Source: Leadbetterella sp051649345 (GTDB lineage: Bacteria; Bacteroidota; Bacteroidia; Cytophagales; Spirosomataceae). From it: 11,350 bases of DNA. Of this stretch, positions 1-6,588 are shown piece by piece. The DNA lies in assembly GCA_051649345.1 (NCBI GenBank), contig JBOFGX010000047.1, positions 1-11,350 of the forward strand, written 5' to 3'. Made by a program: the position numbers and the translations under genes. The notes below the pieces were generated by a model. The model made no database searches, was not told the DNA's origin, and was given only the letters and a program-made list of their open reading frames with translations. The first letter of the stretch is position 1. The number at the start of each line of letters is the position of its first letter.

Positions 1-1505
1 GTTAGGCTGCTTGTAGGCACATTAAAGGATAAATTATTAATGCTCGTTTGCCCTGCCGCTAAGGGAATATTCGTGGCCAAACCATAGCCCGGATCCGTAT
101 TTACAAAGTATTCGGCTTTGACCAATGATGCGACTGGAGGGGTGACAAAACCGTCGATTTGCTGTCGATAGCTTTCGCTCCAGCGGCCTCGCTCATCACG
201 CGTACGGACATAAACAAAGTCCGCTCCTGCGGTCAGGCTGCTTGTAGGCACATTAAAGGATAGATTGTTAATGCTTGATTGCCCTGCCGCCAAAGGTATA
301 TTCGTAGCCAAACCATAGCCTGGATCAGTATTGACAAAATACTCGGCTTTGACCAAAGAAGCAACAGGGGTAGATACAAATCCATCCACTTGATGACGAT
401 GCGTTTCGCTCCAGCGTCCTCGCTCGTCACGTGTTCTTACATACACATAGTCTGCTCCTGCCGTTAAACTTGACGTTGGCACATTGAAAACTAAATTACT
501 GATGCTCGTTTGCCCAGCTGCCAAAGGTATATTCGTGCCCAAACCATAGCCCGGATCGGTATTGACAAAATACTCAGCTTTGACTAAAGATGCGGGTACA
601 GGGCTTACAAAACCATCCAATTGCTGGCGGTGCGTTTCGCTCCAGCGGCCACGCTCATCACGTGTACGAACATATACATAGTCTGCTGCTGCCGTTAGGC
701 TGCTTGTAGGCACATTAAAGGATAAATTACTAATACTCGTTTGTCCTACCGCCAAAGGTATATTCGTAGCTAAACCATAGCCCGGATCGGTATTGACGAA
801 GTATTCGGCTTTGACCAAAGATGCCATGGGTGCAGTAACGAAACCGTCGATTTGATGGCGGTGGGTCTCGCTCCAGCGACCACGCTCATCACGCGTACGA
901 ACATATACATAGTCCGCTCCTGCCGTTAGGCTGCTTGTAGGCACATTAAAGGATAGATTGTTAATGCTCGTTTGCCCCACCGCCAAAGGTATATTTGTGG
1001 CCAAACCATAGCCCGGATCTGTATTGACGAAGTATTCAGCTTTGACCAATGATGCTACTGGAGCTGACACAAAACCGTCGATTTGATGACGATGGCTTTC
1101 GCTCCAGCGGCCTCGCTCGTCTTTCGTGCGAACATAAACATAGTCCGCTCCGGCTGTTAAACTACTGCTAGGTACATTAAAGGATAGATTGCTAATACTC
1201 GTTTGCCCTACCGCTAAGGGAATATTCGTAGCTAAACCGTAGCCCGGGTCGGTATTGATAAAGTACTCGGCTTTTACCAAAGATGCGGGTGTGGCGGTTA
1301 CAAAACCATCTAATTGTTGTCGGTAGGTTTCACTCCAACGACCTCTCTCGTCCCGCATGCGAACATATACAATGTCTGTTCCGGCTGTTAAACTACTGGT
1401 AGGTACATTGAAAGATAGATTGTTGATGCTCGTTTGCCCAGCTGCCAAAGGTATATTCGTGGCCAAACCATAGCCCGGATCCGTATTGACAAAGTACTCG
1501 GCTTT
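1..1505 (-). repeat. Homogenised 231-bp in-frame coding tandem repeats
   Basis: Reading on the minus strand, units begin at 1505, 1274, 1043, 812, 581, 350 and 119. The spacing is exactly 231 bp each time, and the last unit is cut by the window edge. The units are very similar even at synonymous positions. Most amino-acid changes fall in the linker between the WSE and KAEYF motifs (for example TATPA, SAPVA, TAPMA, SPVPA, STPVA, TPPVA) and in the H/Q/Y positions just before it. Because 231 is a multiple of three, gain or loss of units keeps the frame. Confidence 0.95.
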
Positions 1506-1829
1506 GATAAGTTGAGGATTTGTAAGTGTAGTTGTTCCCAAAATACTTTTAGAATACGTAATGCCCCAATCCCCTGTATCGTATCTCGCTCGAATGTACA
1601 AAGTATGTGCACCAGCTGACAAGCCTGCCGTAGAAACATTTATGTTTAGATTATTGATATTCGACTGTAATATAGGTATCAAAGGCACATTTGTACCCAA
1701 TCCAAATCCAGGATCTGTGTCAATAAAATACTCTACTTTGCTAATATTCTGAGCATAAGACCGACAAACAAACATTAGCAGTCCTACACAAAGAAGGATA
1801 TGATTCCTATTTTTTAAAATTCTAAACAT
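1..1829 (-). CDS. Large secreted protein of 77-residue tandem repeats (3' end beyond window)
   Basis: An open frame starts at the ATG at 1829 and runs without a stop to the left edge, giving about 609 codons. Residues 1-26 form a signal peptide (basic start, hydrophobic core, SYA-Q cleavage). From residue 31 the protein is only tandem repeats: one divergent first copy, then six complete copies of 77 residues and a partial seventh. Each copy opens with KAEYFVNTDPGYGLATNIPL, continues with NNLSFNVPTSSLTAGADYVYVR and ends with RDERGRWSE and a short linker. The EYF.DTDPG.G...VR..D..G.WS pattern is known from exported Bacteroidota proteins. I infer a beta-sandwich repeat with a surface or adhesin role. 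The C-terminus, where a type IX sorting domain would lie, is outside the window. The start is the first ATG giving a good signal peptide; there is no Shine-Dalgarno. Substrate or partner is unknown. Confidence 0.88.
   Translation of the reverse strand, partial: MFRILKNRNHILLCVGLLMFVCRSYAQNISKVEYFIDTDPGFGLGTNVPLIPILQSNINNLNINVSTAGLSAGAHTLYIRARYDTGDWGITYSKSILGTTTLTNPQLIKAEYFVNTDPGYGLATNIPLAAGQTSINNLSFNVPTSSLTAGTDIVYVRMRDERGRWSETYRQQLDGFVTATPASLVKAEYFINTDPGYGLATNIPLAVGQTSISNLSFNVPSSSLTAGADYVYVRTKDERGRWSESHRHQIDGFVSAPVASLVKAEYFVNTDPGYGLATNIPLAVGQTSINNLSFNVPTSSLTAGADYVYVRTRDERGRWSETHRHQIDGFVTAPMASLVKAEYFVNTDPGYGLATNIPLAVGQTSISNLSFNVPTSSLTAAADYVYVRTRDERGRWSETHRQQLDGFVSPVPASLVKAEYFVNTDPGYGLGTNIPLAAGQTSISNLVFNVPTSSLTAGADYVYVRTRDERGRWSETHRHQVDGFVSTPVASLVKAEYFVNTDPGYGLATNIPLAAGQSSINNLSFNVPTSSLTAGADFVYVRTRDERGRWSESYRQQIDGFVTPPVASLVKAEYFVNTDPGYGLATNIPLAAGQTSINNLSFNVPTSSL
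1506..1739 (-). repeat. Divergent first repeat unit of the large repeat protein
   Basis: This 234-bp unit (residues 31-108) keeps the framework KVEYFIDTDPGFGLGTNVPL ... LSAGAHTLYIRARYDTGDWG but differs strongly from the other units at both DNA and protein level. It is one codon longer and ends in a different linker (GTTTLTNPQLI). It looks like an older copy that escaped the homogenisation seen downstream. Confidence 0.85.
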
Positions 1830-2022
1830 ACTTTTTTGTTTATATGTAATAAGGGGTCATATGCTTTTACATTATTGACGACCATCAACTTCCTAACTAA
1901 ATACTAAAACATTAATATTTGACATCCAATATCCTAAGGTCTGTTCTCGACTCCAGCTCAAACTGACATCTGTCACCCTATCGACTTCCAGACTAAACAC
2001 TTTGCACTACACTCTCCGCACT
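1830..2022. other. Gene-free leader of the repeat-protein gene, with degenerate repeat words
   Basis: I see no credible coding sequence here. The part next to the 1829 start is A+T-rich and must hold the leader of the repeat-protein gene if that gene has its own promoter, but I find no clear TAnnTTTG box. From about 1975 a partial copy of the neighbouring 66-bp unit appears (it begins ACCCTATCGACTTCCAGACT and lacks about 15 bases), so the array fades out gradually on this side. Confidence 0.5.
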
Positions 2023-2220
2023 AAAACCCTATCGACTATCGACTTCCAGACTAAAGACTAAACCACTCAGCACTAAACTCTCAGCACTAAAACCCTATCG
2101 ACTATCGACTTCCTGACTAAAGACTAAACCACTCAGCACTAAACTCTCAGCACTAAAACCTTATCGACTATCGACTTCTAGACCAAAGACTAAAACACTC
2201 AGCACTAGACTCTCGCACTA
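2023..2220. repeat. 66-bp intergenic tandem array (three copies)
   Basis: Units start at 2023, 2089 and 2155, each opening with AAAACC.TATCGACTATCGAC, with an exact 66-bp period and few mismatches. Within the unit the trinucleotide ACT recurs at positions 13, 20, 28, 35, 43, 50, 55 and 64, which is spacing of mostly 7 and 8 alternating. The array ends a few bases before the stop codon of the beta-helix gene. The same words (ACTCTCAGCACTAAA, CGACTATCGACT, GACTAAAGACTA) return between 8457 and 8880. It is full of stops and has no coding look. Confidence 0.93.
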
Positions 2221-2226
2221 AAAAAA

Positions 2227-3240
2227 CTAATTCCTCTTTATACTAATCGTAATAGGCAAATTACTTCCTGAAATAGGTGCTTGGCTGAAATTCGTAAGCA
2301 TAGGATATGGCGGAATACCAGACAAGACATAAGGTGTTGCACCAGCAAATACACCGCAGTCTATACCACCTACACCCTTGCCTTTGGCTGGCGAGATAGA
2401 TGGCAATTGAAAAGCATCGTCGCGTAAGTCGTCAAGGTTCCGAGGTTCAGCTGTATTGAATATCGTGCTTGCAGCAGTCGTAAAAAAGTTATTGTTTGCA
2501 CTTGTACCTGTACAACCGACGCAAACATTGTTAAAAACTTTTGATGATTGATTGAATTCAAAACCAACTGTATTATTTTGAAAAATAATATTATTGAAAA
2601 ATTTACCTAGAAAAGTAGCCCCACCATAAATAATATTGTTTTTAAATATATTGTCATTATCGCTTTCTGAGACCGAACCCAATATAATGTTGTTTGAGAA
2701 ATTACAACCAGAATACCCAGTTGTAGTACCTAAATGTCTAATATTATTTAAGATTATATTATTTGAAATATTAAATGATCTAGCCGTATTACCCGATGAA
2801 ACTCGAAGATCATTAAAAATGCATCCAAATATTTCTACATCGTTCGCAGAAACAGATAACGTAATATCGCCGTACACACCTGCAGAGTTTTTAACTTCGA
2901 ATCCAAATAGTTTTGTGCCATCAATATTATTATTTGAAGTACTTATGTTTGAAAAAGAAGCAGTTCTCTTATCAAAAGGTGTGTTAGGATTTTTACTTAA
3001 TAAATAACCCGGGCCAATAATAGTAATCTTTTTGTTTAAAGTTATGTTACCATAATTTATATCGGAAGGCTCTAAGTATATAGTATCACCACTAGATGCA
3101 AAACTATTTGCAGCAAAAAAACTACTAAACACCTTATTTGTCACCAATACCACCCCAGGATTATTATTAACACGTAATATGTTACTGTAGCCTTGTAAAG
3201 AAAGAATTAGACCCAAAAGAAAGAGAGATACTTTTTTCAT
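2227..3240 (-). CDS. Secreted right-handed parallel beta-helix protein
   Basis: A 337-residue protein. Residues 1-19 are a clear signal peptide (MKKVSLFLLGLILSLQGYS). Residues 38-80 (FSSFFAANSFASSGDTIYL, then ITLNKKITIIGPGYLL) match the entry strands typical of Bacteroidota right-handed beta-helix proteins. From about 100 to 245 short coils rich in an asparagine ladder follow: FNISNNIIL (156-164), FSNNIILGS (181-189), FKNNIIYGG (199-207), FFNNIIFQNN (214-223) and VFNNVCVG (235-242). The C-terminal part (268-337) holds the SPAKGKGVGGIDCGVFAG motif and YVLSGIPPYP. No catalytic residues of a polysaccharide lyase are evident, so I infer a structural or carbohydrate-binding role. No type IX C-terminal sorting domain is visible. 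It follows the tail-fibre-like gene by 47 bp and is probably the last gene of that operon. The TAG stop borders the intergenic repeat array. Confidence 0.85.
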   Translation of the reverse strand: MKKVSLFLLGLILSLQGYSNILRVNNNPGVVLVTNKVFSSFFAANSFASSGDTIYLEPSDINYGNITLNKKITIIGPGYLLSKNPNTPFDKRTASFSNISTSNNNIDGTKLFGFEVKNSAGVYGDITLSVSANDVEIFGCIFNDLRVSSGNTARSFNISNNIILNNIRHLGTTTGYSGCNFSNNIILGSVSESDNDNIFKNNIIYGGATFLGKFFNNIIFQNNTVGFEFNQSSKVFNNVCVGCTGTSANNNFFTTAASTIFNTAEPRNLDDLRDDAFQLPSISPAKGKGVGGIDCGVFAGATPYVLSGIPPYPMLTNFSQAPISGSNLPITISIKRN

Positions 3241-3287
3241 GATTATTATTATTTTAAATTATTGATTATGATTAATTTATGATTTTC

Positions 3288-4238
3288 TTATTCTGCAATT
3301 GATATTATTCGCCATTTGCCTGAGTCCCATACCAAAGTGGCTCCGCCTCTACCCGAGATGGTCACGTCGGCACCTGTATGTGTAAAAATGCGGTCGTTGG
3401 CTGTTGGTACACTGCTGTTGTGTACGAGTATGACACTACCTGTAGATAGATTTGACATATAAAGAATAGTACCATTAGCATTGGTATTATTGGGAGCATC
3501 AAACCCCCTCACGGTTACCACACCCGGGGTACTTATGTTAAAGGAGACATAGGATTTGCCCTGTCTTTGAAACACATCGAACGTAACGTTGGAGTTGTTG
3601 GTATACACTCTTTCTGTCAGCCTAAAATCGCCATTTACATCTAATTTGGCTAGTGGATCTGTATTATTAATTCCTACATTACCGACACTATCGAGACTAA
3701 CTCTAGGAAAAGAATTGGTCGCGAGTGTCATTTCTTTTTTGGGGTGGTCGTAATTCAAGTACCCGCTACGTGGACTCACATTGGAGGCAAAATTAATTGC
3801 TCCACCATAACTTGACCCAGCTAAAAACGTCAGCTGAGCTTCTTTTTGTCCTTCAAGGCACATGACTGTTCCGGTAGTTATAGGATATAGATTAGAATTG
3901 GAAGTAAGGCTTACATGGAGCTTGGCTATTGGTTTTCTGACTCCTATGCCTGTACGCCCTACACTGTCAAAGCGTATACGTTCTACATTATTGGTTTTTA
4001 CTACAAGCGATTGATTATCTGCCGTACCCAAATAATTGCTCGTGGCGTCTGTACCCGTATTGCCTGTAGTACCCCATCCATTTCCGGGTATAGTTGCTGG
4101 AGTGATGCCTGTAGGGAGGACAGTTACGTTTTGAGCAAATAAACTACAATTAACTTCAAATAAAATTAACCCCAGTAAAATATAACATTTCAATGTGAAG
4201 TACCTTGAAGTTACAATTCTGAAAATACGATTACTCAT
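3288..4238 (-). CDS. Secreted tail-fibre-like protein with GIG/AKLHV motifs
   Basis: A 316-residue protein. A basic N-terminus and hydrophobic segment (15-35) end in FA-Q, a plausible signal peptide cleavage. The mature protein begins QNVTVLPTGITPATIPG and then has LGTADNQSLVVKTNNVERIR (70-89). Two copies of the fibre module follow: GRTGIGVRKPIAKLHV (94-109) and GNVGINNTDPLAKLDVNG (186-203). Such modules are common in Bacteroidota cell-surface proteins and resemble phage tail-fibre stalks, which trimerise. The last 100 residues form a beta-rich tip-like region (FDVFQRQGKSYVSF to GGATLVWDSGKWRIISIAE). There is no intramolecular chaperone domain and no type IX sorting domain. The ATG lies inside the end of the propeller gene (8-bp overlap, ATGAGTAA), so translation is probably coupled. 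There are no phage genes around, so I do not read it as prophage. Function is inferred as a surface fibre or adhesin. Confidence 0.83.
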   Translation of the reverse strand: MSNRIFRIVTSRYFTLKCYILLGLILFEVNCSLFAQNVTVLPTGITPATIPGNGWGTTGNTGTDATSNYLGTADNQSLVVKTNNVERIRFDSVGRTGIGVRKPIAKLHVSLTSNSNLYPITTGTVMCLEGQKEAQLTFLAGSSYGGAINFASNVSPRSGYLNYDHPKKEMTLATNSFPRVSLDSVGNVGINNTDPLAKLDVNGDFRLTERVYTNNSNVTFDVFQRQGKSYVSFNISTPGVVTVRGFDAPNNTNANGTILYMSNLSTGSVILVHNSSVPTANDRIFTHTGADVTISGRGGATLVWDSGKWRIISIAE

Positions 4239-5799
4239 CTTGTTGCAATTTAAAAATTGAAAAACCCTTTAATTTTCTTTTAATGACAGTATTACCAAAT
4301 CTTGTTTCTCTATCAAAATCACTACACCCAATTATTTCATTCCTATTGTTTAATAAGAATTTGGTACCCCAACAAGTATTGTTTTGCTTAATTCCTTGTA
4401 CCCATCTAGGATCCCCAAAAGAATTGAATTTTGCAATATATTTATCATATCTACCTTGTGGGGTATATGTAATCGATGCAAATTCTGCAGCTCGATCAGA
4501 TAGAGTACCAGAGATATAAATATTAGCGTTCTTATCTATATGGATAGCATCAATTTTTTCATTATTTACACCGCTAATTGTAAATGCATCTACTATTACT
4601 CCATTAGAGGTAAGCATAGTTGAAACGTAAATATCATCCGCATTTCCTCGACTTGCACGACTTACGCCACCGAAAATACATGTATTTCTGAAGGTTCCAG
4701 TAAATATGATTTTTGTTTCTTCAGTATTTAAAACCATGTCATTCAAGAATCGTAAACAAGGGGCAAGATTTGTTGCATTTGACCAAAGTACAGTACCCAA
4801 AAACGAATCGAGTTTGGCAATGAAAAAACTTGGATTACCCGTATCAAAATATGAACTTCCTCCAATTGTCAAATTGCCCATGTAATACCCTCCTACATAA
4901 ACATTACCAGAGGTATCTGCTATAACTCTTTTACCCGTATCAAAACTAGAACCAGCAAAAACCATCCCTCTCATAAATGAGCCAGTAGAATTATAACGTA
5001 TTACATATACATCTGCTGAACCAGCAGATATTCGCTGAATATTATTAAATACAACAGATCCTGTAAAACTTCCCGTAACGTACACATAATCATCTTTTCC
5101 AATACAAATGTCTTGGGCTGTCATACCATTTGTACTACCATAAGTTCTAACCCACGAATAAGTACCAAATGAACTGCTAATTTTTGCGGTAAATACATCA
5201 ATACTTCCTTGAGCTGTCCTTGTTTGGGAACCAAAAGTTGCTGTTCCAATAAAGTTACCCGTAATTACAATTCCACCTAAAGAATCTATTGCAATCCCAT
5301 ATCCAGAATCACTACTTGACCCCCCAGCGGTTTGAATCCAAAGCGGCTTCCCTTCTTTAGTGAACTTGGCAATGAAAACATCCGATTCTCCTGAGGAAGT
5401 TTTTGTAAAGTTTCCGATTTTGATTGTATTGATAAACATACCAATTACATATATACCCCCAACTTTATCAATGACCATGTCGGTTATAATTTCAGATGAA
5501 CCAATGTTATTGAATTCCCCTTCAGAACCAGCCACATAAGCAATATTGGGTAGCGGATAAGAAGGATCTTGATTACTACAAATCCATCTATTGTCGATAA
5601 ATACTCTAAGACAATTGTATGTTGTATCAAATGCTAAGTCCCCATTTTCAGAATCAGAAATAGAAAGTAAGGTCTCATAACTTGTACGAATGTATCCATT
5701 GTTTATCCCAGAAGGAAGCACAGTAACATTTTGCCCTTGAGCCCAAATACAAACCAAGGTCAAGAATATAAGTAAGAGTGTTTTTTGGATCGTTATCAT
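4231..5799 (-). CDS. Secreted seven-bladed SBBP-type beta-propeller protein
   Basis: A 522-residue protein with a signal peptide (1-22). Residues 23-32 are QNVTVLPSGI, shared with the next protein. Residues 50-76 (ENGDLAFDTTYNCLRVFIDNRW) match the short 'YDTT.NCL....G.W' element seen in Bacteroidota fibre proteins. Residues 100-522 form seven propeller repeats. The inner strand motif recurs at 115 (GGIYVIGMF), 175 (GGIVITGNF), 237 (DYVYVTGSF), 298 (GNVYVGGYY), 363 (KIIFTGTF), 425 (ANIYISGTL) and 488 (EIIGCSDF), 60-65 residues apart. The partner strand appears as DVFIAKF (140), DVFTAKI (201), DVYVIRY (263), SFFIAKL (324), DDIYVST (388), DKYIAKF (452) and FSIFKLQ (513). Seven blades is a normal closed propeller, so the gene looks complete. 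No enzyme signature is seen; I infer a binding or structural role outside the cell. It lies 15 bp after the LytTR gene. Confidence 0.87.
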   Translation of the reverse strand: MITIQKTLLLIFLTLVCIWAQGQNVTVLPSGINNGYIRTSYETLLSISDSENGDLAFDTTYNCLRVFIDNRWICSNQDPSYPLPNIAYVAGSEGEFNNIGSSEIITDMVIDKVGGIYVIGMFINTIKIGNFTKTSSGESDVFIAKFTKEGKPLWIQTAGGSSSDSGYGIAIDSLGGIVITGNFIGTATFGSQTRTAQGSIDVFTAKISSSFGTYSWVRTYGSTNGMTAQDICIGKDDYVYVTGSFTGSVVFNNIQRISAGSADVYVIRYNSTGSFMRGMVFAGSSFDTGKRVIADTSGNVYVGGYYMGNLTIGGSSYFDTGNPSFFIAKLDSFLGTVLWSNATNLAPCLRFLNDMVLNTEETKIIFTGTFRNTCIFGGVSRASRGNADDIYVSTMLTSNGVIVDAFTISGVNNEKIDAIHIDKNANIYISGTLSDRAAEFASITYTPQGRYDKYIAKFNSFGDPRWVQGIKQNNTCWGTKFLLNNRNEIIGCSDFDRETRFGNTVIKRKLKGFSIFKLQQDE

Positions 5800-5814
5800 T
5801 TTTGAATATTAAGA

Positions 5815-6177
5815 TTATATTTTAAAAGAATCGTTTAAATCCTTGTGCTTGCGACGAGAGATGGTGCAGCCGAGGTTGTTTTTGAGCAAAGCATGGTTGC
5901 CTTCTATGCCTAGCAAATGCTGAGTATTGATGAGGTAAGACCGATGTACCCGTATCATATCTCGGAAAGTATGGAGGCGTTCGTCTAGTTTTTTGATGTT
6001 GGTAGACACCAGTATTTTTTTGCCATTGACAAGGTATATGATAGAATAGCTAATCTCCGCCACAATTAGGATGATTTCAGCAGGCCGAACATACTGCCTC
6101 GATCCTACATGTATATCCACAAATGGAGAAGACTCTATTTCATGATTTTTGGTGATGAAAGTTTGTCTAGTTTTCAT
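5815..6177 (-). CDS. LytTR-type DNA-binding protein without receiver domain
   Basis: A 120-residue protein that is essentially one LytTR domain (about 17-115). Family landmarks are visible: VRPAEIILIVAEISYSIIYL (30-49), the GKKILVSTNIKKLDERL segment (52-68), the MIRVHRSYLIN core (74-84) and the CTISRRK strand (104-110). Family members bind direct repeats roughly 21-24 bp apart. There is no N-terminal response-regulator receiver and no membrane segment, so it cannot be a normal phosphorylated two-component regulator. Its activity must be set by abundance or by a partner. The ATG overlaps the stop of the mini-HTH gene by 4 bp (ATGA), implying translational coupling. It sits directly in front of three exported-protein genes, which it probably regulates along with its own operon through the iterons at 6438-6525 (inference). 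Confidence 0.88.
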   Translation of the reverse strand: MKTRQTFITKNHEIESSPFVDIHVGSRQYVRPAEIILIVAEISYSIIYLVNGKKILVSTNIKKLDERLHTFRDMIRVHRSYLINTQHLLGIEGNHALLKNNLGCTISRRKHKDLNDSFKI

Positions 6178-6383
6178 TTTAAGTCTATTATTTTATGTTT
6201 CACGGCTGCTTTGAAAAGTCCGATAATAGAATTGACTTCGAGCTTTCCAAATAGTATTTTAATATTTGTTTTTACTTCCAAAATCGGCATATCTAATTCA
6301 TACGCGATCTCTTCCTCTGTACATTCCATGCCTATCATTTCCAATATTTTATATTCCATTTTTGATATTTTTGGAATCTTCAT
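6174..6383 (-). CDS. Stand-alone LuxR/GerE-type HTH mini-protein
   Basis: A 69-residue protein that is almost only a LuxR-type C-terminal HTH. Residues 6-66 align without a gap to the output domain of the NarL-type regulator encoded at 8875-9522 (about 22 of 61 identical by eye), including EEIAYEL, the LFGKLEVNS segment and the closing IIGLFKAAVKHKII. The recognition-helix motif, usually V.THR, is VKTNI here, so the conserved His-Arg is lost. Such small receiver-less HTH proteins could act as regulators or as dimerisation partners of full-length regulators. It is first in the operon and overlaps the LytTR gene by ATGA. The start at 6383 is the first ATG in frame and puts the iterons 55-142 bp upstream. 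The DNA-binding call rests on fold resemblance only. Confidence 0.72.
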   Translation of the reverse strand: MKIPKISKMEYKILEMIGMECTEEEIAYELDMPILEVKTNIKILFGKLEVNSIIGLFKAAVKHKIIDLK

Positions 6384-6437
6384 CGTAGAAATTTTAGTTA
6401 TGCAAAATTGAAAAATTTGTATTAATCTTAACCTAAT

Positions 6438-6525
6438 GGTTTCCCGTGATTTTGTATAAGGATTACCCTGATTTTTGCGTAGTGGTAAACCATGACAGGC
6501 ATGTAGGGGTAAACCTTGATTTTTG
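6438..6525. promoter_or_regulatory. Four phased 18-bp direct repeats (candidate operator)
   Basis: Four copies read GGTTTCCCGTGATTTTG (6438), GGATTACCCTGATTTTTG (6460), GGTAAACCATGA (6484, tail lost) and GGTAAACCTTGATTTTTG (6508). All share GG, then CC, then TGA at fixed positions. The starts are 22, 24 and 24 bp apart, about two helical turns, so they lie on one face of the DNA. The GGTAAACC core is itself nearly palindromic. They lie between the divergent mini-HTH/LytTR operon and the kinase gene, about 32 bp before the kinase -7-like box. LytTR proteins bind direct repeats with about this spacing, but the binding protein is inferred. Confidence 0.75.
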
Positions 6526-6556
6526 AAAATTTCAATTTTTTTGGAGCTTTATATAG

Positions 6557-6564
6557 TATTTTTG
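6557..6564 (+). promoter_or_regulatory. Candidate -7 box of the kinase gene
   Basis: TATTTTTG fits the Bacteroidota -7 consensus TAnnTTTG and lies 25 bp before the ATG at 6589. A TTG at 6541-6543 is closer than the usual -33 spacing, so the upstream element is not convincing; the nearby iterons would fit an activator-dependent promoter. Confidence 0.4.
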
Positions 6565-6588
6565 AGTTAGATACACATCAAATTCAAA

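Noticed and set aside
233..1752. Several 60-83 codon frames on both strands inside the 231-bp repeats
   Set aside because: They recur at the repeat period in frames other than the long open one and are shadows of the repeat-protein gene.
2023..2220. CRISPR array
   Set aside because: The 66-bp units are contiguous and nearly identical, with no unique spacers between repeats and no cas genes in the window.
2636..3007. A 123-codon plus-strand reading frame
   Set aside because: It is antisense to the beta-helix gene, whose signal peptide and coil motifs are clear. Its translation has no family features, and the open frame follows from the Asn/Ile-rich codons opposite.
3288..4238. Prophage tail-fibre gene
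   Set aside because: The protein has a signal peptide, is coupled to a secreted propeller gene and has no phage neighbours, so a cellular surface protein fits better.
6143..6151. Another TGATTTTTG half-iteron
   Set aside because: It lies inside the LytTR coding sequence and lacks the GG....CC part, so it is probably chance.
6384..6437. Promoter of the mini-HTH operon
   Set aside because: One is expected here on the minus strand, but I could not find a TAnnTTTG box with a properly spaced TTG, so none is annotated.
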